Positions 33,005 to 45,538 of a stretch of 64,000 nucleotides of DNA are shown here, piece after piece. The first letter of the stretch is position 1; each line of letters opens with the position of its first letter. The notes under the pieces are model-generated. The model was not told the DNA's origin and did no database searches. It saw only the letters and a list, made by a program, of their open reading frames with translations. The translations under genes and the position numbers were made by a program. The DNA is from Candidatus Caldilinea saccharophila. GTDB lineage: Bacteria; Chloroflexota; Anaerolineae; Caldilineales; Caldilineaceae. The DNA lies in assembly GCA_016710365.1 (NCBI GenBank), contig JADJVW010000002.1, positions 1 through 64,000 on the forward strand, given 5' to 3'.

Positions 33005-35416
33005 ATGGTGAATCCCCTGCGCACGGCAACTTTTTTGAGCGCGATCGCCATTGCTTATCTGGTCATCCCTTATCTGCTCTTTCTGTGGGGATGGATTGAG
33101 ACCCCGCTGGCGTTGCTATTTGGCGCGCTGATCTTGCTTGGCGCTTGGTTGACCGTCCGTGAGTATCATGGGAATTTTGGCAGCGAGGCAGCGGCTACAA
33201 GCTATCGGCCATCGACAATGACGACCCTGTTGACAGTGATGGGGGTATCGGTTGGACTGATCATGCTTTCCGGCATCGGCGGCATCGGCTTTCAGCATTA
33301 TGACTGGGACAAGCACAATGCCGTGCTGAGCGATTTGGTGCATCAGGTGTGGCCCGTGGGCTACACTTACTATGGTGGCCCCGTGGCGCTGGTCTATTAC
33401 ATTGCCTACTATTTACCGGCTGCGTGGATCGGGAAGATTTGGGGCTGGCCCGCCGCCAACTTCGGGCTGGCGATCTGGAGTGCAGTGGGGCTGAGCCTGA
33501 CGCTCTTCTTCTACCTGTGGCTGGTCAGGGCGCGACGAGTCTGGCTGGCGCTGCTCATTTTCCTCTTTTTTTCCGGGCTGGATGTACTTGGCTCTCTTGT
33601 CACACATTCGTCACTCAACACTTTGTGGCCGGAACGATTATTTCCGGCCGTGTGGAGCTACTGGACAAATCACGATGCCTGGAGCGCATGGCAGTACAGC
33701 AGCAACCTGAAGCTACTCTTTGCCGTGCCCAATCAAGCTATCGCCGGATGGCTGCTCACTTCGTTGCTGCTATTGCCATTGCTGGCCGAGAAACGTTCGC
33801 ACAGCGCACTTTTTCTGTGGGGCCTCTCCGCCCTCTGGTCGCCGTTTATCACGATTGGTCTGGCGCCGGTGCTCCTGGTAGGCATGTGGCCTGAAGGACA
33901 AGGGAATTCGCCGGATTGGAAGCGCATCTTCAGCATCCAGAATTTGATTGGCTTGCTCTGCTTGGGAATTGTCGGCCTGTTTTATGCAACCAAGCTCACC
34001 CCAGTGGAGCCTCTCCTGGATGAAGGATTTCGCGCAGGGTTCTATCTGGCGCTGATTGATGGCTGGCAGCAGCGTTTCAATTACCTGTTGCTGTTGCTCT
34101 TGTTTTATCTGTTGGAATTCGGTCTGTTTGGATGGTTGATCTGGCGAGCGGGTGTGCTGCGGCGAAAGATCGACCGGCGTCTGTTCTGGGCGACGACCGC
34201 CTGGCTGCTCTTGCTGCCGCTGTGGGTCTTTGGCGCCGTCAACGATCTGGTGATGCGCGCCTCAATTCCCGCACTGTGGGTTTATACGATTTTTCTGGCG
34301 CAGAGCGTAAGCCAGCACGGCCGCTCGCGTGTGCAGCGTTGGCTCCTGTGGGGCGCCCTGTTGATTGCCGCGCTCAATCCAGTCCAGGATCTGCTTTACC
34401 ACGGTGCGCATATTCTGGAGCGAGGAACGCTCCAGCGTTTGCCGCCAGATGATGAGACTGTTCTGGAACAATTTGAAGCTTCGCCCGATCGTTTGATCCA
34501 GTATCTGGGCAGCCAACAGGCGCCGTTCTTTGCTTTCATCGCGAAGACGCCCGCCCCGACTGAGGTCGCGACGACGCCGTTGCTGTTTGGAGATCGCATC
34601 GTGCTTACGCAGCACAATTTGCAGAGCAGGCGGCTTTTGCCCGGTGCGCACACGCAGCTTGAACTTGCGCTGGAAAGTTTGCAGCCGATCTCAGCGGAAA
34701 TGGCGCTGGCAACGCGTCTGGTAGATAGTAATGGGCGCGTGTTGTGGGAGATGCAGGGCTGGCCAAGCGGGCGCAACACCACCACCTGGACGCCCTTCCG
34801 CACTTACTTTGATGTGCGCGATGTGCAGATCCCACCTGACGCGGCGCCAGGCACGTATGTCATGCAAGCCTATTTCTTCGACCCGACCACATTCGATAAA
34901 TTGCCGGTGGCGCAACTGCCCGGCGCCAAACCACTTGGCGACATCGTGTCGCTGGCTTATTTGAACGTCGACGACCCTCGCGCCACTGGAAATGTGGAAC
35001 CGCGCCCGATTGTGAGCTTTGGAGGCGAGCTCGGCTTGCTCTCCACCTCGCTTGCAGCACAGGAGCACTGGGTGGCGGGTGAAGCCGCGCCCGTCACGCT
35101 GGTTTGGCGTGCGCTGCGCCCGATGACACAGAACTATGTGCAAACGCTTCAGCTCATCGATGAAGCGGGCCGGCTGGTTGTCCAGCAGGATCGCCAGTTG
35201 TTCGACGGCGCGCTGCCGACGACGCTGTGGCAGCCAGACCTGGACATTATCGATGCGACGACTTTTCCCTTGCCCTCCGATCTCGCACCGGGGCGCTATG
35301 CATTGATCCTGGCTTGGTATACGATGGAGACAGGCGCGCGCCTCGCGCTTGACCCGCAGCCGGCGAACGGGGAAGATGCGTTTCTCGTGGCCGAAGTGTC
35401 TGTACGCAGACCCTAA
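33005..35416 (+). CDS. Polytopic GT-C-like membrane protein with two C-terminal beta-sandwich modules
   Basis: 803 residues. Two helices start the protein, then about ten more to residue ~470. The lumenal loop FQHYDWDKHNAVLSDL holds two acidic residues, where GT-C enzymes keep their catalytic Asp; YTYYGGPVALVYYIAYYLPA follows. The core is more distant from GT39 than its neighbours. Two beta-sandwich modules end the protein (PDAAPGTYVMQAYFFDP and APGRYALILAWYTMETGARL). It lies 12 bp after the stand-alone module and is probably in the same transcript. Lipid-linked-sugar transfer outside the membrane is the likely role, inferred from fold and context only. Confidence 0.75.
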   Translation: MVNPLRTATFLSAIAIAYLVIPYLLFLWGWIETPLALLFGALILLGAWLTVREYHGNFGSEAAATSYRPSTMTTLLTVMGVSVGLIMLSGIGGIGFQHYDWDKHNAVLSDLVHQVWPVGYTYYGGPVALVYYIAYYLPAAWIGKIWGWPAANFGLAIWSAVGLSLTLFFYLWLVRARRVWLALLIFLFFSGLDVLGSLVTHSSLNTLWPERLFPAVWSYWTNHDAWSAWQYSSNLKLLFAVPNQAIAGWLLTSLLLLPLLAEKRSHSALFLWGLSALWSPFITIGLAPVLLVGMWPEGQGNSPDWKRIFSIQNLIGLLCLGIVGLFYATKLTPVEPLLDEGFRAGFYLALIDGWQQRFNYLLLLLLFYLLEFGLFGWLIWRAGVLRRKIDRRLFWATTAWLLLLPLWVFGAVNDLVMRASIPALWVYTIFLAQSVSQHGRSRVQRWLLWGALLIAALNPVQDLLYHGAHILERGTLQRLPPDDETVLEQFEASPDRLIQYLGSQQAPFFAFIAKTPAPTEVATTPLLFGDRIVLTQHNLQSRRLLPGAHTQLELALESLQPISAEMALATRLVDSNGRVLWEMQGWPSGRNTTTWTPFRTYFDVRDVQIPPDAAPGTYVMQAYFFDPTTFDKLPVAQLPGAKPLGDIVSLAYLNVDDPRATGNVEPRPIVSFGGELGLLSTSLAAQEHWVAGEAAPVTLVWRALRPMTQNYVQTLQLIDEAGRLVVQQDRQLFDGALPTTLWQPDLDIIDATTFPLPSDLAPGRYALILAWYTMETGARLALDPQPANGEDAFLVAEVSVRRP

Positions 35417-35498
35417 CTGTGTGTATGTCAGGAGTGAGCAATTTACTGGGTGTGGAAATTTTCGACTTGAATTTTGTAAGATCCAAAGTAAAGCTGGT

Positions 35499-37922
<2,424 letters not shown>

Positions 37923-37981
37923 GGGTAGCGTGCAGAAAGCGATGGTGTGAGTATAATCGGCGCGGCCCAGCCGCTCATGAT

Positions 37982-40387
37982 TTACGGAAGCTGCACCTTA
38001 TCGAGGGAAAATGAGTCCGTGCTGGATGACGTAGCCTGTGGAACAGGTAGACGCGTTTGGGTAACGGAATCATAAAAGCCGATCACCACCTCATAGTCGT
38101 CAAACGGCAAATCTGGCGGAAGCTGAACCTCGATGGAATCATGCACCGCCAGCGACGGGCGCCAGGCGCTTGTCGGCAAAAAACCATGCAGGGGAACGCT
38201 ATCATGCTGCGCAACCAGATTGCCGGCGCGGTCGAGCACGTGGACAAACAGCGTATAGTCCTGCTCGGGCCTCTTCTGCGTGCGCCATTGCGTATCAACC
38301 GTCAGCACAGCAGGGTCGCCGCGCTCATTGGAAGCGGCCGACCCCTCGACCAGTTCGATCGCCTCCCCAAACTGCGCCAGCGGGCGTGTGGGGGATGACG
38401 TCCCCGCTTCACTGTCAACCAGCAGATAGCCGATGGAGGCAGGCGCGCCCAACTCCTCCAGCGTGTCCGGGTCGTAGAAGCTGACATCCACCCGGTAGTA
38501 GCCCGGTGCGGCATCCTGCGGCACGGTGAATTCGTGACCGTCGGGCCAGACCTCGCCCGGTTGCCACTGTGAGGTCGGCGAGCCGTAGGGCCATCCTTCA
38601 TCGCGCATCAATTCGTTGCCGTTGGCGTCCACGACGCGGATCAGCGCGCTCCAGTTGGTGTCCATCGGGCGCAGGCTTTGCAGATACAGCGTGAGCACGA
38701 AATGGGCGCCGGGGGCAACCGGAGCAGATGGCAAGGTGTGCCCGCCGAGCTGAATCGTTTGCTCCCACTGCGCTTGGGGGGAGAGCCAAAGTGTGCTGTT
38801 GTCGGGCAGCGATGTGGGGACATAGGCATGATGGCGCGCATAGTCGAGCAGCGGCTGCTCGAGCTTTGCATCGTCATCTTCGACGCCGGTCAGGATCGCG
38901 CGCGGCGGCGCGGCTTGCAGCAGGTCATCCAACTCATCCGGGCCAACGACATGCAACCGGGTGCGGTCATTCTCTGTCATGAGCGAGGCGACGCGCCAGG
39001 CAAAGGGGCCGGTGGCAAATTCGGGATAAATTTCAGCCGCGCCTTCGAGCGCATAAAGCGGGGCAAGCGTCAGCACCTTGCCGCTATCGACCAACCCATC
39101 GATCAACTCCCCGTAGGCGTGCACTTTGACCGGCAGCCAGGCGTCGTAGTCCCAGAGCGTGGTTTGACCAGCACCATAGATCGGAACGGCGGTGAGTATG
39201 GTTGCCACCGCGCCCAGCACATACGCGTACATGCCGCCGGCGCGCAAGCTTGCCGGCCACGCCGCGAACGCTTCGACAATGCCCAGGATCGCCAGCGGAA
39301 AGATCGGGTAGAAGTATTGCGGCTGTGACGGCGTAGCGCCGAATGATCCAGGCAACGTAAACAAAATCAGCAAGAGCAACAGGGCCAATCGCACTCGGGT
39401 TGGCGTCCAGGCTTGCGTGCGGTCGTCCGCTTTATGGCGGCTGCCTGGATCGCCGCGCCACAGGAGCGCACGCACCGGCCACAAACCAATCACTAACGCC
39501 GTGAGCGAAATTAAATTGGTGGGCGTGGCGACCAGCAGATCGCCAAAATAAAGCAGCTTTCCCGCCAGCGACATCGCCTCGCCATAGCCCGCATTCACAT
39601 AATATTGGGCGTTGAGTTGGATATAGCCAACGTTGCCAAAGGAAAAGGCGTATGGATCGCGCAGCACAGGGATGAGCACGGCGAGAGAAGCCAACAGCGC
39701 GCCGCAACCAAATGCAAGAAAATTCCGCAGCCGTTGGCGGAGGTGCTGCGCCGGCGTCAGCCATGCCATCACCAGGAAAGGCGCCACCGCCGCGGCGAAA
39801 GAAAGCCGCGTAGTCGCCGCCAGCCCCACCAGCGCGCCACTGACCAGCAGCCAGCCGACCCGGCGCCTATGCGTGAGCATCTGACTGAACACGATAAAGG
39901 CCAGCAACAGCAAAAAAGTCGGCAGGTCATGATTCCAGGCGCGACCGCTCGTGTAATGAAACACCGGCGTCGCCAGCAGCCACAGCGCCGCCAGACTGGC
40001 ATAGCGCCAGCGCGACCAGTCGGAAAGATGAGCAAAACGGCGCCAGGCAATCCCAAACACGAGCAGCAGCGACAGCCAGCCAAAGACAACCGAAACGAGG
40101 CGACTGCTCAGCAGCAGCGAGTCGGGGGCGGTGGAAAGCAAAGCGTAGAGGTAACTCAACAAGGGGACGTGAAAATAGGCAAAATCGCCATAAGGCGTCA
40201 GCCCGGCGCGTGCGATCAGCGCGGCGCTGGCGATAAACTGATGTTCGTCGTGATTGAGCTCACGGCGCATATTGATCCCCAGCAGCAGGATAAACATCGC
40301 TACGAACAGCACGCCCGTCGCGCCTGCCAACAGCCAGGTTCTGTGGCGAGGGTGAGTCTGGTGGCGTGTAGTAGAAATTGCCGTCAT
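37982..40387 (-). CDS. GT39-like glycosyltransferase with two C-terminal beta-sandwich modules
   Basis: 801 residues. The first helix is LAGATGVLFVAMFILLLG, then the lumenal loop LNHDEHQFIASAALIARAG with the Asp-Glu pair, FAYFHVPLLSYLYALL, and about eleven further helices to residue ~410. The soluble part has two beta-sandwich modules with WQPGEVWPDGHEF and YEVVIGFYDSVTQTRL. Last gene of the minus-strand operon that starts at 50736; it follows the preceding gene's stop after 16 bp. It converges on the plus-strand paralogue with only 59 bp between stops and no clear terminator. Confidence 0.85.
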   Translation of the reverse strand: MTAISTTRHQTHPRHRTWLLAGATGVLFVAMFILLLGINMRRELNHDEHQFIASAALIARAGLTPYGDFAYFHVPLLSYLYALLSTAPDSLLLSSRLVSVVFGWLSLLLVFGIAWRRFAHLSDWSRWRYASLAALWLLATPVFHYTSGRAWNHDLPTFLLLLAFIVFSQMLTHRRRVGWLLVSGALVGLAATTRLSFAAAVAPFLVMAWLTPAQHLRQRLRNFLAFGCGALLASLAVLIPVLRDPYAFSFGNVGYIQLNAQYYVNAGYGEAMSLAGKLLYFGDLLVATPTNLISLTALVIGLWPVRALLWRGDPGSRHKADDRTQAWTPTRVRLALLLLLILFTLPGSFGATPSQPQYFYPIFPLAILGIVEAFAAWPASLRAGGMYAYVLGAVATILTAVPIYGAGQTTLWDYDAWLPVKVHAYGELIDGLVDSGKVLTLAPLYALEGAAEIYPEFATGPFAWRVASLMTENDRTRLHVVGPDELDDLLQAAPPRAILTGVEDDDAKLEQPLLDYARHHAYVPTSLPDNSTLWLSPQAQWEQTIQLGGHTLPSAPVAPGAHFVLTLYLQSLRPMDTNWSALIRVVDANGNELMRDEGWPYGSPTSQWQPGEVWPDGHEFTVPQDAAPGYYRVDVSFYDPDTLEELGAPASIGYLLVDSEAGTSSPTRPLAQFGEAIELVEGSAASNERGDPAVLTVDTQWRTQKRPEQDYTLFVHVLDRAGNLVAQHDSVPLHGFLPTSAWRPSLAVHDSIEVQLPPDLPFDDYEVVIGFYDSVTQTRLPVPQATSSSTDSFSLDKVQLP

Positions 40388-40403
40388 GCGCGCCCCGCTT
40401 TGC

Positions 40404-42155
40404 TCATGGCACGACCCATTGGGTCAGCTCCAGCGCATCGCTGCCGTCTTCCAGCAGCAGGCGCTCGCCCGTGGCGGAAGTGTACCATCCCACCAGCAAG
40501 CGATAAACGCCTGGCTCCAATAATGAGGGCGGCGTCAGCGTATAAATATCATCGACCGCGGCGCCGGGGCGCCAACCTGATGTCGGCCAAAAGCCGTGGC
40601 GCGGGGCATGGTCATCCTGGGCTGACAGCGCGCCGTCAGGGCCAACCAGATGCATAAAGGCCGTGTGTTCCTCGGCTACAGCAGCGTTTGTCTGCCAGCG
40701 CAAGCGCAGGGTCAGTGGCGCTTCAGCATCAAGCGTGGCCGGCAGCGCATCGGCGCCGAGCAACGCAATGCCATTGCGCCAGCTTGCTGAAAGCGGCAGC
40801 GCAGGCGGCGCAGGCGGCGGGCCGACCCAGAACCAATCGACCGGGATCGGCGGGCCAAATGGGTCCGCGGATTCAGCGCGATAGGCGACGATCTCCAGCC
40901 GATAGAGACCATCATCCAAGACATCTGGCGTGCGCAAACGCTTTGTGTCCGGGATCGGCGTGCCTTCCGCCTGCCCTGGGTTGATCACGCCTTCCGCCAA
41001 CACACCGTCCGCGGAGGTCGGGCGCGTGCCATCCTCGCTGACCAGTTGCACCGAGATGGTGGGCGATTTTGCGTCCTCGGCCAGCACCCAGTCGGTGCGC
41101 ACGATCAGATCCTCACCTGGGGTGACTTCGCTGCGGGCGATGCGTTCTAGCGTCATCCAGTCTGTGAAGTCGATCGGCGCAAACGGCTCGATCCAGGCGG
41201 GCGCGGGCAGCGGCGGCTTGCCTGTAAACAGCAGCACGCGCGCTGAATCGTCCGCGCGCACCACTTCAAACCGCTCCAACACCTCGCGTGCAAAGCCAGT
41301 TTCGAAGCGTTTGAGCAGGCGCTCGCCGTCGGTCACAAACCAGACGCGCTTCTCTTCAGCAAGCACCTCTTCAAGTTGCGTCAGATTGGACAACAGCGTT
41401 GCCCCGCTCCACCGCTCGATCAGATGATCGCCAGCGTCGAGGATAAACGGTTCGTAATCCCTACCTTGCGTGTAGTAATCACACGGTGCGCCGAGCACCA
41501 GCGCGCACCCTGCGGCCTGCGGCGTCATGACGAGGTCGCCGGGTGCGCGCTGGGTGGCGACGTAGGCAAAGGCGTGCTCGTAGCCAAGCATCCGCTCGCG
41601 CGTGGCGGACATGGCGTCTTTTTGCATCAGGACAACCAACAGCACGCACACCGCGCTTACCGCAATTGCCTGCCAGCGACGGCTATGCAGAAAATACATG
41701 ATGACGCCCATGATCCCAGCCGCTCCCAGCAGCAGCCAGTACGACTGGATGAACAGAAGATAGCGCGGGTTGCGCCAGCTTGCGCCGACGAGGGTTGCAA
41801 ACAGCAAGAAGACCGACCCGAACAGCAGCGCATAAAAAAGCGTCGCCTGCTGCGGCAACGCCAGGTCGCGCAGACGCCAGCGGCGTTGACCGAGCGCGGC
41901 AAGCGCATAGCCGATCGCCAGCAGCGCACCGAGCGTCCAGGGCAGGCGCGACGGCTCCAGGAACAGGGATTCGCTCAAGCGCCATAAACCGGCGCCGTCG
42001 AATTGCAGGTCGAGATAGGGCTGGCTCGATTGGATGGCAAGCAGTTGACCCGGTTGCCCGATCTGCTCGATGAGCAAGCGGAGCGACACGGCGCCCAGGC
42101 TGATCACCTGCGCCAGGATCGCGCCGGGCAGACGCACATACGCCCACCGCGCCAC
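40404..42155 (-). CDS. Frameshifted GT39-like glycosyltransferase, C-terminal part
   Basis: Open frame of 583 residues beginning at a GTG that lies inside the overlap with the N-terminal part. It contains the remaining helices (about 6 after VISLGAVSLRLLIEQIG), the lumenal CALVLGAPCDYY segment and two beta-sandwich modules (LVGWYTSATGERL at the end). Aligned by eye to the intact paralogue at 35499-37922, IEQIGQPGQ matches IEQVGQPGY, so the reading frame simply changes near 42147 (TGGCGCGGTGGGCG). It is not expected to be made alone. Confidence 0.75.
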   Translation of the reverse strand: MARWAYVRLPGAILAQVISLGAVSLRLLIEQIGQPGQLLAIQSSQPYLDLQFDGAGLWRLSESLFLEPSRLPWTLGALLAIGYALAALGQRRWRLRDLALPQQATLFYALLFGSVFLLFATLVGASWRNPRYLLFIQSYWLLLGAAGIMGVIMYFLHSRRWQAIAVSAVCVLLVVLMQKDAMSATRERMLGYEHAFAYVATQRAPGDLVMTPQAAGCALVLGAPCDYYTQGRDYEPFILDAGDHLIERWSGATLLSNLTQLEEVLAEEKRVWFVTDGERLLKRFETGFAREVLERFEVVRADDSARVLLFTGKPPLPAPAWIEPFAPIDFTDWMTLERIARSEVTPGEDLIVRTDWVLAEDAKSPTISVQLVSEDGTRPTSADGVLAEGVINPGQAEGTPIPDTKRLRTPDVLDDGLYRLEIVAYRAESADPFGPPIPVDWFWVGPPPAPPALPLSASWRNGIALLGADALPATLDAEAPLTLRLRWQTNAAVAEEHTAFMHLVGPDGALSAQDDHAPRHGFWPTSGWRPGAAVDDIYTLTPPSLLEPGVYRLLVGWYTSATGERLLLEDGSDALELTQWVVP

Positions 42156-42775
42156 AGCAGCGCCGCCAGCAGCAGCGCCGGGTAGAGCAGCACGATCTCT
42201 TCATGCGAAAAAATGGCGCATGAAAAGCTGACGGCAAAGAGGATGTGCCAGCGCAATATCGTGCGCCGGTTAAGGGGTTGCTCGGTGTGGCGGATGGCTG
42301 CAAAGAACGACCAGGCCGCCAGCAGCGACCAGAACATCATCGGCGCGTAGAAACGCGCACGTCCGCCGGCCTCAACCGCTTCCGGCAGCAGCGTCAGGCC
42401 GAGCGCAGCCAGCACGCCGACGCCGAGCCGCCAGCTTTTCCACCCCACTACATAGATCAGCACGACCGCAGCAAGCGCAAAGAGCAAGCTCGGCAGCCGG
42501 CCCACGGTGAAACTAAATCCACCCAACTGCATGAAGAGTGCAGTCAGGTAAGTGTGGAGAAGCCCTCGTGTGTACAGGACGCCGCTGGGCAGCAAAGGCA
42601 CGCCGTGGTCGAGCACGCGACGCACCGCCCACAGGCTGCTGAATTCGTCGACATGGAGACCGACGCGCGTGATATATTGCCAGCGCAGCCAGAACGTCGC
42701 GCCCAATAAAGGCAACAGGGGCAAAAGTTGCACAAGGCGAGCCTGGCGACCGCGCCTATGCGCGGCCGTCCTCAT
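42104..42775 (-). CDS. Frameshifted GT39-like glycosyltransferase, N-terminal part
   Basis: The ATG at 42775 overlaps the preceding SUMF1 gene's TGA (ATGA). The first helix is VQLLPLLPLLGATFWLRW, followed by the catalytic-type loop HVDEFSSLWAVRRVLDHG, GVLYTRGLLHTY and four more helices. The frame then runs into RMCVCPARSWRR and stops at 42104. The paralogue at 35499-37922 continues WAWRGWRYF at this point, and the other frame here offers WAYVRLPG. One missing base near 42147 therefore separates two parts of a single protein of about 790 residues. Confidence 0.78.
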   Translation of the reverse strand: MRTAAHRRGRQARLVQLLPLLPLLGATFWLRWQYITRVGLHVDEFSSLWAVRRVLDHGVPLLPSGVLYTRGLLHTYLTALFMQLGGFSFTVGRLPSLLFALAAVVLIYVVGWKSWRLGVGVLAALGLTLLPEAVEAGGRARFYAPMMFWSLLAAWSFFAAIRHTEQPLNRRTILRWHILFAVSFSCAIFSHEEIVLLYPALLLAALLWRGGRMCVCPARSWRR

Positions 42776-44145
42776 TGAGCACAGCGGAAGCCTTTGCGGT
42801 TGTTGCGGAAGAAGGGCACATCCGTAAAAGGCAGCCAATTGGGGCCTTGATGCCCGAAATGACGATGCGCCACATGCAGATATACTGTATATCCACCCCA
42901 CGTGCCGCCGCGATGCGGGAAGATGGGATAGCCCATTTCTTCGTAGGTCAACGGCTGCATGGGATCGCCAACTGCCTTGGTGGGGCGAGAATAGGGAGGG
43001 CCTTGCGGGTTGTCATTCGGGGCATAGTTATAGTAATTGGCATCGTATTTATCATACACCCACTCCGAAACGTTGCCGGACATCTCATAGGCGCCGTAGG
43101 GACTGGCGCCGCGCGGGTATCTCCCTACCGGCGCGGCGCCTCGCGCCTCTGGCAGCACCGCAGGAAGCTGTCTACAATTTTCGCCGGTGCGATAGTGATT
43201 TGAATTCACGCGCAGACAATCCGGTTCTTCATTGCCCCACGGATAAACGCGCGTGTCGATAGGGCCGCGCGCCGCTTTCTCCCATTCCGCCTCGGTGGGC
43301 AGCTGTTTCCCTTCCCACGTGCAAAAGGCGGTGGCATCCCACCAGGAAACGAAGGCGGCTGGATATAAGTCAAACTCTGATTTGTTGATCAAAGTCGGAT
43401 CAAGCGGCAAATCGCACGCGCCGGCATCCACGCACGCCCGGTACTCCTGGTTGGTGACCTCGTATTTATCAATTTTGAAGTCATCCACCTGCACCACTCT
43501 CACAGGTTCGTCCAGATAATTGTAACTCCAATCTTCCGAACACGGCCCCTCCGCCGGATTGGTGCGATCGCAGCCCATGAAAAAAGGCCCGCCCGGCACG
43601 TCGACCATGGCGGCAAGATCGGGAGGATTGGGCGCTGCTTCGGTGCGAAATGCCCAGGTCGCGCTCTCAACCTGACGGCCATCGGCGTCGGTGGCGACCA
43701 CCTTCCAGTAATATTGCGTATTTTCGGCAAATGTTTCGGGGTCAAAACTGGGCGAGGTCAGATTCTTGGCAATAACGACTTGGGGCGTCGGGTGATTGGC
43801 TTCCAGATAGATAGTGTAGTAGGTAGGCGCCCGGAAAGCGCCGGAAAGGATATGCCAAGCCAGGTAGGCGTTCAAGCTCCTGCCGCTGCTGCCATGCGCC
43901 GGCTGCGGCTCATCGAGAAATGGTGGCTGCGAAAGCAAGGGCAGATAGTGATACTTTGGCAAAAGAATCAGCGGCAGATAGATGGCGTTGGTCTCCACAG
44001 CGGGCGACGCTCCATTCAGTGCAGCATTGTCCGCCTCAGCCAAACTCACATCCTGGCCAGCGGCTGGATACGCAGCAGACCCGAGCACGACTCCTACAAT
44101 CAAGAGGGTCAAAAACACAAAGCACAGCAGGTTTGTGAATTTCAT
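42772..44145 (-). CDS. Exported SUMF1/FGE-fold protein with an Fn3-like domain
   Basis: 457 residues. A signal peptide (core LLCFVFLTLLIVGVVLG) is followed by a linker, then an Fn3-like domain (about 90-170: SLNAYLAWHI, QYYWKVVATDADGRQ, TWAFRTEA). The SUMF1 domain carries the family's VPGGPFFMGCD, VDDFKIDKYEVTNQEY, QLPTEAEWEKAARG, YPWGNEEPD, SGNVSEWVYD and RNNRKGFRCA motifs. The paired active-site cysteines of true formylglycine-generating enzymes are not present in the C-terminal part, so it is more likely a binding or structural SUMF1 protein. It follows the other SUMF1 gene after 9 bp and is coupled to the glycosyltransferase gene downstream. Confidence 0.87.
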   Translation of the reverse strand: MKFTNLLCFVFLTLLIVGVVLGSAAYPAAGQDVSLAEADNAALNGASPAVETNAIYLPLILLPKYHYLPLLSQPPFLDEPQPAHGSSGRSLNAYLAWHILSGAFRAPTYYTIYLEANHPTPQVVIAKNLTSPSFDPETFAENTQYYWKVVATDADGRQVESATWAFRTEAAPNPPDLAAMVDVPGGPFFMGCDRTNPAEGPCSEDWSYNYLDEPVRVVQVDDFKIDKYEVTNQEYRACVDAGACDLPLDPTLINKSEFDLYPAAFVSWWDATAFCTWEGKQLPTEAEWEKAARGPIDTRVYPWGNEEPDCLRVNSNHYRTGENCRQLPAVLPEARGAAPVGRYPRGASPYGAYEMSGNVSEWVYDKYDANYYNYAPNDNPQGPPYSRPTKAVGDPMQPLTYEEMGYPIFPHRGGTWGGYTVYLHVAHRHFGHQGPNWLPFTDVPFFRNNRKGFRCAQ

Positions 44146-44154
44146 GCTTTCCAG

Positions 44155-45445
44155 TCAATCATCCGAAATCGATGGTGCGCACCGGAACCCATAGATGGTG
44201 CTGCGGAAAAGCGGCTTGTCATTTGATCCTTCAAAGATGGTGTCGCCCCAATGTGCTCCCTTGCGATGGCTGGTGCGCAGATACCACCAGGCATGGCGGG
44301 AAGCACCCGCCACGCACCGAGAAATAGGGGATATTCGGATCCTGCATACTGACAGTGAGCACCGGGTTGGCGTAGGGCGTGATGGTGTAGTAGTAGTCAT
44401 AATAATAATCCTGCACCCACTCCCACACGTTGCCCGAGATGTTCATCAACCCGTAGGGGCTCTGCCCGTTGCGAAAGTCATCCACCCGCGTGGTATCACT
44501 CGGTGAGGTGCAGCGGTGATTGGCCCAGGTGCAATCAAACGGCTCCTCGCCCCACGGAAAAGGTCGCGTGTCGATGGCGCCCCGTGCGGATTTCTCCCAT
44601 TCTGCTTCGGTGGGCAGGCGTTTTCCTTCCCACGCACAGAAGTCCTGCGCGTCCCAATGGGAGACATAAACCACCGGGTAGTAGTCGTACTGAGCGTTAT
44701 AGAAGTAGCTGGCGCGCGTCTCAGAGCCAAACTTGCGGGGCAGGTTGCACGCGCCGGCTGCCACACACGCCCGATACTCTTGATTTGTCACCTCATATTT
44801 GTCGATGCGGTAGGCATCGAGATACACCTCGTGCAACGGCGTATCTTCACTGGAACAGAGATAACCGCCGTTGTGGTTTGGATCACATCCCATCAGGAAA
44901 GTCCCCGCCGTCACCTCGACCATCGCAGCGGTTTCGGGTGTGTCGGGGAAAAAGTCCGTCGTAAAGGTCCAGATCGGGCTATCAATTTGTTGACCAGCAC
45001 TGCTGGTTGCGACGACTTGCCAGTAGTAGCGCGCGTCTTCCTCGAAGGTGGATGGATCGAGCGCGGTGGTCGTAAGCCCTGTGGCAACGGCTTCATCGGG
45101 CGTTGCATCGTCCCGTTCCAGATAGACCGTATAGGTCGCGCCCTGGAGACGAGGATCACTTGCCACCCAGGTTAAATAGGCGTTCAGGCTTTGGCGCGTC
45201 GCATCATTAGCCGGATGTGGCGTGTGGATGGCCGACAGACCGTTGACAAGCGGCAGATAGGTGCGAAAGGGCTCCGAGATGAGCGGCAGATAGAGAGATG
45301 CTTCAGGGGTTGGCGGCGCTTCCTGCCATGGGGTCGCCTGTCGCAAAACTGGCTCGCTGGCTTGCGCGCTGCCAATCAGGCTCGATACAGCAAGCACTGT
45401 TCCTGCAAGTACACCAAAAATGATGGAAACGCCTTTTCTATGCAT
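44155..45445 (-). CDS. Exported SUMF1/FGE-fold protein, frameshifted near 44305
   Basis: About 429 residues after correction. The order is signal peptide, Fn3-like domain (SLNAYLTWVAS, YYWQVVATSSAGQQ, PIWTFTT), then a SUMF1 domain (VTAGTFLMGCD, IDKYEVTNQEY, RLPTEAEWEKSARG, ISGNVWEWVQDYY). In the plain frame it ends at 44231 with SAHQPSQGSTLGRHHL. Shifting by one base after VRGG near 44305 gives ASRHAWWYLRTSHRKG and GFRCAP with a TGA at 44155-44157, the proper family end. It has no catalytic Cys pair. Paralogue of the next gene, 9 bp away. Confidence 0.85.
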
Positions 45446-45538
45446 GTGGTCTCGCCTGGGTGGTCATCCTTATTACTCAGCGCCTACGCCGGAGGGCTTG
45501 AGCAGTATACCATCAGCGATGGAGATGGGATGAAATTG

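Noticed and set aside
42772..45445. Sulfatase-activating system
   Set aside because: The SUMF1 domains lack the active-site cysteines, they are exported, and no sulfatase gene is in the window.
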